NCBI GenBank assembly: GCA_037903475.1
Contig: JBAJFG010000029.1
Location: forward strand, 1,757,501-1,821,500
Origin: Ancylostoma caninum
Taxonomy: Eukaryota; Nematoda; Chromadorea; Rhabditida; Ancylostomatidae
Direction of reading: 5' to 3'
Length of the DNA stretch: 64,000 nucleotides
Part shown: positions 1 to 10,635 of the stretch, one piece after another
Layout: every line of letters starts with the position of its first letter
Position numbering within the stretch: position 1 is the first letter of the stretch
Made by a program: the position numbers and the translations under genes
The notes under the pieces: model-generated
Told to the model about the DNA's origin: nothing
Seen by the model: the letters and a program-made list of their open reading frames with translations, nothing else
Databases searched by the model: none

Positions 1-387
1 TTCTCCTTGTAGTTCTTATTGTATCCTTGGCTAGTTTCGAGAATTTTTTGTTCCTGTCACATATTTTAAGGTCACTGTTTCTTCCAGTTATTGTGTCTTC
101 CTCTACGTATCTTTTTCCTTCATTATTCCATGTAGATTAACACAGAGACAAGTGTTTTCTTGTGTCTAGCGCTCTTTGCCCACTGTGTGTGATCTTTAAT
201 TTTGTTGTGGCAAACGAAAACGGCTGTTTTTGTTTACGTGCGAGCGCCAAATGATACCCGATCCCCTCCATGTCAGCGGTCATTCAACTTCATTCCTGAT
301 TCTCTGCTTCAGTAATCAGTAGCCACGTGCTACGAGACTGGCGTTCGCCATACTTCCAATCTTTCACCTGCATCTGATCATTTCAAA

Positions 388-3300
388 TTGGATTCTGACA
401 GGGTTGCAGCCTCGGGCTTTCTGGGCGATTCGACTGGCAGATCGCCAATTTTCGTAGTGGTCCGACGAAATGAATATTTTCCGTTTGTTCCCAGGAATGC
501 AAGAGTTCTTCACAATCAGCTGGGAGAAGGACGATGTAAGTGCTTACTCGCATTTCTGGTTCTGTGGTCATCTTCCTTTTGCTGAACTCCTTTTCCATAT
601 TTTTAACATTGAACACCCAACTTTTGCCTCGATTTACAAAAACCTGGTATGTGTGAAGATTTTACCTATTTCTTACTTCCACCTGGTTGCATGGAAATCA
701 GTCTGCATCACTCTTCTTGGTGTTACGCTGCGGAGCAAATGCCTAATTTTGCTCAACGTGTTTTGCAATCCTTCCAGAAGAACTCTAGACATTTTTTAAA
801 CCATTCTTAGGCTGTAGTTAGATTTTGCTGTCATATCTAACTCTGCGGTGCCATGATGGGGGATGGAGAACATTATATTTTGCACATCTCTCCTGTTCCA
901 TCTATGACTTTCAGTTTCTGAATTTCAGAACTGTGCCTCTACTAGTGAAGTGAACCTCTTGTCCTTCAGAGAATTACCAGTCGGGCCACTTTCGGGAAGT
1001 AGGCTACTTAGCCGTTGTTTTTTTCTGCGTTTTTCCTTCAATTAATGTTTTCATAGATTTTCTTGTTTGTTTTCTTAATCTACAGGAAGCTCCAAATGAC
1101 CGCAGTCAAGAGGGCGTGGCCACGGCGCGGCTCTTTGATCAGACACAAGCGCTCTCTATGCTGCCTCTGGCTTCTCTGACTCTGCAGCCAACCAGTGACG
1201 GCATGCCGAGCGCCTGTGTCTCTGTCTAAAGCCGCGTCGTGGCCACGTTCCTCTTGACTGCAGACATTTGGAGCTTCCTGTATATTTCCAAGGTCTGCCA
1301 GGTCAAGTCCCTGCCCCACGGAGTGGCCACAGGATATTCACGGATGACGAATTCCTCTACGTTATTGGTGGATTCGATCGCACTCCCGAAGACCGTGAGG
1401 GCAAGATTTATAGAGAGGTTAGAATAGGTGTGCACAGATCATAGTGTGACACCATATCTTTAAATATGGACTTTTTTAGGTCTGGCGCTACAATCTGTTC
1501 TCTCGAGAATGGGTGAAAATGGATGCGCACGGCGACTTCCCTACCGCCCTCGCATCTTTTGCTTGTTAGTTTAGCACACACTCGTCTGCTTGGATTGATA
1601 TTATGATGTGCAGTTTGAATTAAAGTTGATTTTTAGTGGCTCAGAGCGCGCCATATTCCAATCAAGTGCTCCTGTTTGGCGGAACAGCTGTTCCATTTGG
1701 CGCGACAACATCGTCTAGCGTTCATTTATTGTCATTTGATAGTGATTCCAATTCGCTTGTCTCCACTGTTCTTCCTGTTGACGGAGAGAAGCTTGCTACT
1801 TATGGGCATGTGAGTTTTCAAGGTTTATTTTCTGTAAATTAATGATATCCTTGATTAAGGTTCACTGGTGACCAAATTGTGTGGCGATTAAAATTCACCT
1901 TTTATTCACTCTTATATATTAGTTGATGTATATGAGTTCCGTATAAATTACTTGATATGAGATTTTCTTGCCTGAATAATACTGTCATTTTCCCATAATT
2001 TTCCTTTATTTTGCCAAATTTCTCAGCTCAGCTGCCCACAAAGTAGATGAAATATGAAATGGGCTTCAACTTAAGAAAAAACAAGTTAAACTTTTTTTTT
2101 TGGAAACTGCCGCCTTTTCACGCTGGTGAAATATTGTAAACTGGATTTTGAGCACCCAAAGGATATTTATATTTCAGTCTATGGTGCGAGGTCCTGACTC
2201 ACATACCTTCTATGTTATTGGTGGAACAACAGGGCATATATTTTTCCTCGATGTTGACAAGTTATCATTCGTCAACGGGAAATGGACATGGTCGAATGAG
2301 GCTCATACGGTAAAATTTCCGCATAGCTGATGGATTTTCACTTACTGCTGCAAATTGCTGACTTCTTCCGGTGCGGGATGGCATCATACAGTGTTTTTAA
2401 GACCCCGAACGAAGAAGGAAGATATCGCCTGGAAACTGTTCTGCATGAAGATCTGATTTATTTCTTTGGTGGTGGTCGGCCAGATTACGTCACTGAGCTT
2501 CAGAACGTAAGTTATAATCCTTTACAATTTCTGGGAAATAGGAGTAACAGAATGTGTTACAGCTAACTGTTTTCAATACGAAAACTAAGAAGTTCATGGA
2601 GGTAGCGACGTTCCCTGATGAGGACTGGATTCGTCCAGAGATGGAGGAGTCTGGTTTTCCAAAAGGAAGAAGGTTGGTTTAATCTTTTCCAGAATTGTGT
2701 CGGAGAAGGTCTGTACTTCAACCTTTGTTTCTGCAGACAATTCTTCTATGTGTTCTACTAGTTACTTCAAATGTTGTTCCAGCTCATATATATTTTTCAT
2801 ATAGGTGTCATTCTGTGACAAAATGGAAGAGAAAGGCGATTGTAGTTGGTGGATGCAGTGCTGACAAGGATGACGATGATGTCAGACATGTTAGTTTCGT
2901 TTTTTTTTGTCTCGTGTGCATATTGATGGTTTTAAAACGAGAAACTTGTCCCTTCTAATTACATCATTTGTTGATTACTTGTAGTTATGTTTAGTAGCTA
3001 TGGAGCTTTTGTATTCCTGAGCCATGTGACTTTTTCTTTCGGAATGCATCGAAATTATATATAGTCTGTCCGAAACGACGAGTCCGCCCTCGCACGCGGG
3101 GATCGAGAAGCTGCCACGTTTGCCAGCGCTCCACGTCTCATCCCTGATCTGCGCATCACGCTTCATCGTTATCTCCATGGTACTGAGCAATGATTTGGCT
3201 GTGACGTGGACGACGTGGCAGCCAACAGCATCCGTCCCAGCCGCGCCGCATCTCGATCCCCGCGTGCATGGGCGGACTCGTCGTTTCGGACAGACTATAC

Positions 3301-4352
3301 CTATCTCTGGTATTGTCGCAAGATGTCGCTGGTTTGAAAACCTCGTTATGTTGAAACCTGAGTGAAACCATCGAAAAAGAAAACAAAAAGAAAGGAATTA
3401 GTTTCATGAAAAGCACAGAAATAGAAAATTAGGGGTGGGTATGGATTTGGTTCTGTGGACCCAGACACTTAAATCCATTTGCAACGGATCATTTTGACCT
3501 GCAGATTCCACCTTGCTGTACACCTAGTGAGCGTCGATGGGAGTGCCTTTTTTCCGGGCTCAACGACCACGCAGCGCGACCCCCCGCTAGTGCTTGGATT
3601 GCCGCCATGATAATAAATAATAGGGTTTTTCTGATAGTTCTTCATCTTATTCAATGTCAACTTTCAAGAAAACATGATTTAATATCATGGCGACGAGATT
3701 TTGGCAAGAGCAGTGCGGTCACCCCACATGCATCCGATTCCGCCAAAAAAAAGCGCACTTCCGTTGACTCTCACTGTACATTGAAGTGTTCTTTTCTACG
3801 TTTCCCATGTTTGCCCGATAGTTTCACTCTGATTGATGAAACCACTATTTTTCCTGCAGGTGGACATGTTTGACGATGTGTGGTCCTTCGACCTGGATAC
3901 GCATCGCTGGAAGAGAATGCCATTTGATTTAGCTGTTCCTGTCTTCTTCCATGATGCCACCATCACTAAGGTTCATTTCGTTCGTTTGGCAACTATTTAC
4001 GCTTTGTTGAATTCTGCGATTTCAGGAGGGATGTCTGATTGTATGGGGCGGAGTACTGGACATCTATAGTTCTGTTCGTACCAATACTGGGCAATATTGT
4101 TATCTTGAACCTCCTTCATTGAAGACGCTGGCTGCTTTGGCATTACGACCATTTTTGAGCTATAAGGTTTGTTGTTCAGAAATATTTTTCAGGATTAAAA
4201 TTTTTTAATTATCAGTATTGTTTGGTAGGTTTTTTCTGTGCCTTTTCCAGAAGATTGAAGATTCAAACGGGTTGCGATTCTCTCGTGTCATGGATGTTGT
4301 TCGTGAGATTTGCTGCAGGGAATCTATGCAGTTGGACTCAGATTACTTTTAG
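388..4352 (+). CDS. KLHDC10-type kelch-repeat protein, Cullin-2 substrate receptor (5' end unresolved)
   Basis: Eleven exons join in phase: about 388-535, 1293-1417, 1480-1564, 1637-1809, 2178-2309, 2402-2506, 2563-2672, 2805-2889, 3860-3970, 4026-4166 and 4251-4352. The product has kelch blades with the diglycine signatures YVIGGF, LLFGGT, YVIGGT, YFFGGG, VVGGC and VWGGV. The segments PAPRSGHR, GTAVPFG, GGTTGHI, GFPKGRRCHS and PVFFH follow vertebrate KLHDC10 in order. Family members form a propeller that presents C-terminal degrons to an Elongin-Cullin-2 ligase; the C-terminal tail (LRPFLSYK to the stop) is where that family carries its Elongin-binding segment. The first exon is open back to a stop at about 313 with no in-frame ATG, so an upstream exon is missing or the start is unusual. 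Introns 1 and 8 carry MITEs. Family assignment is firm; the 5' end is not. Confidence 0.85.
1083..1280. mobile_element. 198-bp foldback MITE, Tc1/mariner-like, copy 1
   Basis: The element starts CAGGAAGCTCCAAATG and ends with its inverse, flanked by TA on both sides. Inverted similarity continues inward almost to the centre, so the whole element can fold into one hairpin. It lies in the first intron of the kelch gene, 12 bases before an acceptor. A second copy of the same length lies at 63102-63299. No coding capacity. Confidence 0.9.
3061..3298. mobile_element. Inverted-repeat MITE in kelch-gene intron 8
   Basis: The ends are inverted copies: TAGTCTGTCCGAAACGACGA on the left and the complement on the right, continuing through GTCCGCCC and a CGCGGGGATCGAG block. 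TA-rich flanks suggest a TA target duplication, as in mariner-type elements. No open reading frame of note. Confidence 0.85.
3517..3780. mobile_element. TGTACA-ended MITE, kelch-gene intron 8
   Basis: Both ends read TGTACA followed by a diverged GTGAG-GTC-AGTGC-T-tract block in inverted orientation. The same block order appears at 17316-17576, so this is a family present at least twice here. The copy is diverged and non-coding. Confidence 0.7.
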
Positions 4353-4858
4353 ATTAGATTTATGTTTGTGTTTTTAATCTAGTCGAGGAAAGTTTTCAAT
4401 TTATGAATTTATTTCGGTTACTGCCTGCCTTTGCAACTTCTGATGTGAATGCAAAATAATGTTGTTTGTGTAAGACATCGTAGTGCTATTCGGATTGTGA
4501 ATTGCGTTTCATTCTGTGATACTACAGGGTACATCTGACTAACTCGATAGAGCTCGGGAAATAGTTACGTATTTATTTGCATAGATACGAAATGTCATAG
4601 ATTTGATATAATCTCCTCTGATAGATCCTCATAATACATTTGTTTCCAATTGATTAGTTGGCATGATTACTTCAAGATATAGTTGCTTTCACTAGCATAC
4701 TATTTCAAAGCATATCCCGGGTATAGAAATACTTCTAATCGTAATCTGAATAAATTCTAGTACGGAAATTGTGTTTGTACTGTTGCGATGTACCAAGCAT
4801 ACTTGTATCTAGAAAGAATGCGAGAGGTTCTCACTATGAAAGTCCTGAGTTTCAGTTT
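4353..4858. other. Spacer between kelch and JAZF1-like genes
   Basis: AT-rich, no coding signal. AATAAA at 4749-4754 could be the kelch-gene polyadenylation signal; it lies about 100 bases before the splice acceptor of the next gene. Confidence 0.6.
4850..4855 (+). promoter_or_regulatory. Probable spliced-leader acceptor of the JAZF1-like gene
   Basis: TTTCAG lies three bases before the ATG at 4859, the position expected for a nematode trans-splice acceptor. There is no upstream coding exon that would use it. Inference from sequence and spacing. Confidence 0.5.
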
Positions 4859-7800
4859 ATGGCATTGTCTTTACTTTCACAAAATCGATGTACTTTCGGA
4901 GGTTGTCAGCTTTATTTCGCGAGTGTCGACGATCTTATAGCGCACATAGAATTCGTACATATAAGTAAGTGAAACGTAAAGGTACCAGTTAATTAGCTGA
5001 AATGTCTCGGCTATTCTAGCTCCACTTGAGGACGAATACCGGCAGAAAGTGAGTCAAGCACAGTACGGATCTGAGGAGAATCGCGCATCCGCTACTCCTA
5101 ATATGCCTCTCAGCTGTGTGTACAGGTGCAAGTGGTTGTGTTAGAGATCCTTCTTAAAATTTGTTGGAGATATTTATTAAAACAATGTGCTGTTAGACAG
5201 CAATATATGGTTTCTCTGCTTCTCTTCGTTTTTTTTTTCCTAGGCAAGGGAAGTTTTGCGGAAGATCTCATGAGTTGAAGCGGAAAGGGAGGCACGGGCA
5301 TCCTAAGGCCACCTTAAAGTTGTTAGTTTGGAAGAAAAGTGGTAGCTGGCCATATAGGGTACGGTATGTCAATCAGCCTGGTCGGTAGGCCAACCAACTC
5401 TGGTCAGTGGCTCAGACCTTAAGAAACCTGCTGATGTAGCTATCATGACCAATTCATCGTATTTTATGTATTAGTAATACCTAATTAATGGCACATCATG
5501 TAAAAGTTCTCCTTATAATCGGTCGGGTTTCCACTTACCTGCTCCCTATTTTTTTTTATTCATTTCATACCATGTCTTCCCCCAAAATTTGCTGTCGCCA
5601 TGCTTTGAAATTATCACGTTTCTCTATCTAAGTATTGGTACTTTCATTGTCACCTTAGTCTTTACTGGCAATATTCGTTGGTAGATAAAAATTTCATCAA
5701 GTGATATTGGAACTTTCTCTATTGCCGCTAATGACGCACCGTGTAGATATCCTTCCAACGAAGGAAAGGGACGTTAACCTCAGTGCTCGAGACCTTTGGT
5801 GTTTACATACTCTTCATTGTTCTATGAAAACTTCCCGAAATCATTCGAAACTTACAATTAGACTAGTGTCCATGGTTTTCATCGCATCTTGATACAGTTT
5901 TTGACAACTTTCAAAAGTTTGAAGTGCGCTACTGACGGGGAACACATTTTACTGCATAACTTGCCGACGATGTAAATATTTCTGTTCAGACTATATCGTC
6001 TTCCCTACAATCCTCAACCGTGTGCGCCTGATGTTGTACGTCTAAATTTCAATCATTATCGGAAGCGATCATATGAAGGTGAAATGCACTTCCATATGTT
6101 TCTATGATGCCTTCACTATTTTATCAATTCTAGTTCGTTTTTGTTTATTTTTAGCTAGTGTTCCAGCTAGTATGCCGAGCGTACCATCTTCTTCTTCGAT
6201 AAAAAGAGGTGCTCTCATTTTTCAACCATTTTTCATTGTTTTTTTTTTGCTTCTGCAAAAGTTAATTTTGAAGCATTTTTACCTTCTTTCGAAATTTTTG
6301 GTCACGTAGGTAGAAGATCTGAAATGATCATGATTGAGTGATGAAATGATGTTCACGCCCTAAATACTGCTTTTTTCTCCTTTCGTTTCATCATCTTACT
6401 CCTGTTCCAAAACAAAATTGGCACATAAAATTGAAATTTCTAGGCTCTGACGGAGGCGACTACGCCGAAACATTGGCCGTTCAATAAAAGCTGAATACAA
6501 ATCTTGACGTGTGCTCAGTATAGACCACACTATATAAAACAGTACTTTTTTTGCTGACTTTGTTTTCGCCTTTGGATCCTTTCAAATTGGAGTTATCCTT
6601 TGGAAAAAATGGCTCCATTGTGCCACCCCGCCTACTCCCGCCTTCCTATCCGAATTTTTGGTATGAAGGGAATTCCCAATGCTGCAAAAATGCTTTGTCA
6701 TATATTCGTTGTAATATTGCTCAGCTAGCCGCTATACTTTGCGTGGAGTATAACATCTTGCGTCGCCATCTCCTGGATTTTTTTTAATGTATCTATTGTC
6801 GATGTGTTGTGCAGAAGCGATGCTTCGTCAGAAATCGACAGGTATCGCGTAGATGTTGCTGGCGATGGTTGTTGGTAGTGTTACACCCCGCTTTGAGTGT
6901 AACTGCAGCACTTTTCATACGTACATAAATGGTGCATTAGAATGTGGCGCTGGCCGACTTTAGCGGTTCCCCCCTGCCCATATAGTTTTCTTTGCCTGCA
7001 CATCCTAGCTAACTATTATTTCTAGCTCTCCCTTGCATTCCTCCCATGACGGATTTGAAAGAGCGAGTTAAAGGGAGGGTAAACGTTTTCGACGTTTGTC
7101 ACCGCAAATCTATTACACTGTAATTCTCTTATTAACTGAGATAGTCTATAAAAGTATTTTTTTCGCGTGTTAAAAGGCTCTCACTATGTTGCTAGATATT
7201 CTCCTAATAGAAAGGGAGCGCAGTTTACTCGTATAGGAACAAATACTGTGTTCTTGTTGAAAATAGTCTATGTTTGCAGAAGATCCGTCTAACAACGATT
7301 CCAATGGAGATGATCTAACGGAGTGTGGGCCGAAGTATGTTCTGCTGTTATCGCGCACCTATGTATTCAATACTATTCTGTAACAATTTTTAGTGAGCAT
7401 GAAGATCGCTTTCGATGCATTGTTCAAGAATGTGGGAAACGATTTAGATGTAGTGCTGGTTTGAGGTATGTTTATCAGCGCAAACAGTTCATTCCGCAGT
7501 ATTCGGTTCCAGAAAAAGCAAAAAACAATTAACGGTAGTTTCTTTTACGTAGTCTTGATTACAGGTGTTTCTTCCAGGTTACATTCTCGCACTGTTCATG
7601 GAGTTGTTCTACAAGAAAACATTTCTGGTGCACATTCTGTTTTGAATGGGTCTGGAAACATATCGTCTTCTCATAACGGCCACCCATCACCTACAGTCAG
7701 CCCTACCAAATATGCAGCGTTTGTCTTCTGCTACTCTTAGTCTGGTCGTAGTAGTCCCCCTTTGTTTTGCTTTGACATCAAGAATACGTTATATTTGAAA

Positions 7801-10058
7801 GCGACAACGAACTGTTTCAGCTCAAGACCTTATAAATGCCACCAGTGTTCTAAACGGTATAAAACTACTGCTGGATTGTCAAATCACGTGGAGCAGTCTC
7901 ATAAGAAACAATCAGGTTTGTCAACAGTTCTCTTCGTTCTTCTGAAGATCTTTTTTAAAATATATAATTGGGAATTGCTGGAAGTGTATACCCTAATTTA
8001 GTGTGATTTTCTGAAGTCCAGTCTCTTTGGCTTTTTAATGCTTCCTTTTCCCAAAACAGAGGGGGAAAATTTGCTCTTAGAGCTAGCTTGCATTCTCTTT
8101 CGAATTTCATAGTGATGTTTTTCATCTATATTATTCTTGTGGAACAGCTTTTCTTCAGCTGGAAACTGACTCGATTTAGAAGAAACTAAAACTGTTCCGA
8201 TTAAAACTTTATGGTATGTATCGTTAAAAAAACCACTCTTCTCATGCTTGAATTGAGCAATAAAAAGATCCATGCAAACAAGTACCCCCGTTGTTTTAAA
8301 TAATATTAATGTACCCTATTTCGTTCTACGCTACAAGTTAGCGCAGTCACTTAAACCTCCAACTCAATTCTCTAGCGTTCTGTTAACTATTGCTGTGCTA
8401 GGTGGATGCGCCACACCTTCATCAACTGATTCGGCTCCTGCTTCACCATCTCCGGCTGTACTGGATCAGTTAATCTCACAAGCAAGAGCGCACGGGCAGG
8501 CTGCCCAAGAACAACAGGTCTCGCATGTCAATTTAGTTTTAATTGCCGCATACCATCTTATGTTTTTTTAGCGTGCGATGCAGCGTCCTCTTCCGGTTCA
8601 GGTTGCGAGTGCTAGCGGCCATCAGTATGGACAGGTATGATACATTCAGATTTGAGAGAGAGATAGAGGGAGAGGAAGAGAGAGAGAGATAGAGGGAGAG
8701 AGAGGGAGAGAGAGGCGGGTGATCATGTTCACCAAGATTTTTAACGTGACGGTAAGGGAGCCCCTGAAGCTCGTACGTGTTATCATCAGCGTCGCTTGTA
8801 AATCCACATAGCAGAATATTCAGTTCTTCTGTTGTGATTGTGTGAGGTGTCCGTAATTCGACAGTCCATTGTTTGCAGATGCCCTCTCAAGCTCCTCTTC
8901 CTGTGCGATCCCTTCCGAATACACATGCGAGATATTCGCAAGGCCAGGTGAGGTTTTCGTTCGCATCGTTCGTAAATCCACCGGTTCTGGAGATTTATCT
9001 GTGTACAAAGTGTCATGGGAACTTCTCCTTAATTTTCGGAAATTCCATCCTTTCTTTTGCTACGCTTTTCTGGGAGGACGCGTTTCAGATGAGTGGGCAA
9101 CAAGGATCATCTCAGATTTTGCATCAGAGTCATATTCCACAGAGAAGGGCACAATTTGGTGCAGTACAGGTAATATCTGCTAGTCAGTATCGTTGAATCA
9201 TTTTTATTAAGTGCATATGTATTCCTTCTGGAGACCGGTCAAGCCTCATAGACGTATCTCTTTCAGGCACAGCTGGCTTCCTCAAACAGTCCCCATCACT
9301 CCATGCAGCCTGGTGGTTAGTTCGCTCTGGAAAATTGTTGTTTCTAATAGAGATGTTGTTTAAAAGTTGTATTATCTCCAACGGTTTTTCCTTAGTAAGC
9401 GTTCTGTACCCTTTTCCTTCAGTTATTCAATGGGTATAGCATGTTTCACGGGGATATTAGTAGAAAGACGTCAGAAAAAACAGAGCAATCAGCTCATCTC
9501 TGGCACTCTGTCCTCCATTTTGTTCTCCACGTGCTCAATTTCAACATTTGAAGTTTACGTCTGCTTTTCTTTACAAAATCTTCCCACTTTCGCCCATAAG
9601 TGCTCACACTCCTCGAATTCGATCTAAGTAGTGTCACATTGTATGGTGCCGACCATTCTTACTCGAATGCCCCTATCGGGTATGCCAAAATCACGAATGA
9701 TAGGTGTTCCCATATTTTTCTCCTTTGAAACCACGTTTCTACAGGTTTTGTTTGAGCTACCTCCCTGCATACTTCGATCTGAGCATTCACAAGTATTACT
9801 AACCAGTTATTTTGGAAAAAAGGAAATCTAAAATCACATAATCGCTTTGTAATAATCATGTAATCCTCCTGCTGGTGCAACCTGTGCATTATATAATGTT
9901 TGCTCTTTTAAATGAACTGGTTTCATGATTAAAGATTTCTAGGTGTTGATGGGAGCCGTGCAGTCGCTGGTGATAGCAACGATGACAGCTCCCGTCGCTT
10001 TCATACTCCTCATGTGGCTGAAAGTGGCCCTATTTTGCTTACACCTAAACAGGATTAA
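4859..10058 (+). CDS. JAZF1-like three-zinc-finger protein
   Basis: Fifteen exons join in phase to 450 residues: 4859-4964, 5020-5125, 5244-5384, 5990-6078, 6155-6208, 7280-7334, 7394-7465, 7578-7718, 7821-7915, 8402-8517, 8572-8634, 8879-8947, 9089-9169, 9267-9315 and 9943-10058. Finger 1 (C11, C16, H29, H34; CTFGGC...DLIAHIE..H) sits at the extreme N-terminus as in JAZF1. Finger 2 (about residues 192-215, CIVQECGKRF) and finger 3 (261-282, CHQCSKRYKTTAGL) match JAZF1's clustered C-terminal pair. A Ser/Pro/Gln-rich tail of about 165 residues follows, making it longer than human JAZF1 (243 residues). JAZF1 is known as a nuclear cofactor associated with the NuA4/TIP60 acetyltransferase complex; the same role here is inferred. 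Intron 5 contains a LINE-like tail. Confidence 0.85.
8653..8714. repeat. Purine (GA)-rich low-complexity tract
   Basis: A run of GAGAGA/GGGAGA units with ATAGAGG interruptions in intron 11 of the JAZF1-like gene. Confidence 0.9.
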
Positions 10059-10635
10059 ACATTTGCTAGTTATGTGCACTTATGAGCTTGCTGCTTCTGG
10101 TTAGGAAGGTGGACTTTCACGGGGCTGTTTTAGTACGAACAATGACGTGTACGAATCATTTTTATATCACAATGAAATTTCTTGGATTCTTTGTTTTACC
10201 TCGATCTTTTTATGCTCTTCTGATTGCTTCAACGTGGATTTGATCAAAAGGTTCTTAGCGTATTTACGCATATATTGCTTCATATGTTGCTAACGCTAAC
10301 TATGCATCATTTTATGGCATTTTTATTGATTTTCCCACGATTCACAGGTGTTGTTCCCTTTTTACTCGATTGTTTTACTGACCAAATACCGATGACTGCG
10401 ATTTTCACGATCATTTAAATTGTTCACAATTTAGTACGTTTTCACTTTCTGTTCACTAACTCAAGATTCGTGTTGTTTCTAGCTGCACATAAAAGAGTGA
10501 TCTCAAGTTTTGTGCCTTTCTTACCGAAAGGTTATAGCCATCGAAATTATTGTCGTATTTTCATTGCTTTCGTCTGAATGCCCCTTCCTTGTTTCGATCG
10601 TGTTTTGAATTAATTTATTTTAATAGGGTTCGAAA
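10059..10635. other. Spacer between JAZF1-like gene and CPSF3
   Basis: AT-rich with no coding signal. TTTTAATAG ending at 10626 is a plausible spliced-leader acceptor nine bases before the CPSF3 ATG. I see no clear AATAAA. Confidence 0.5.
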
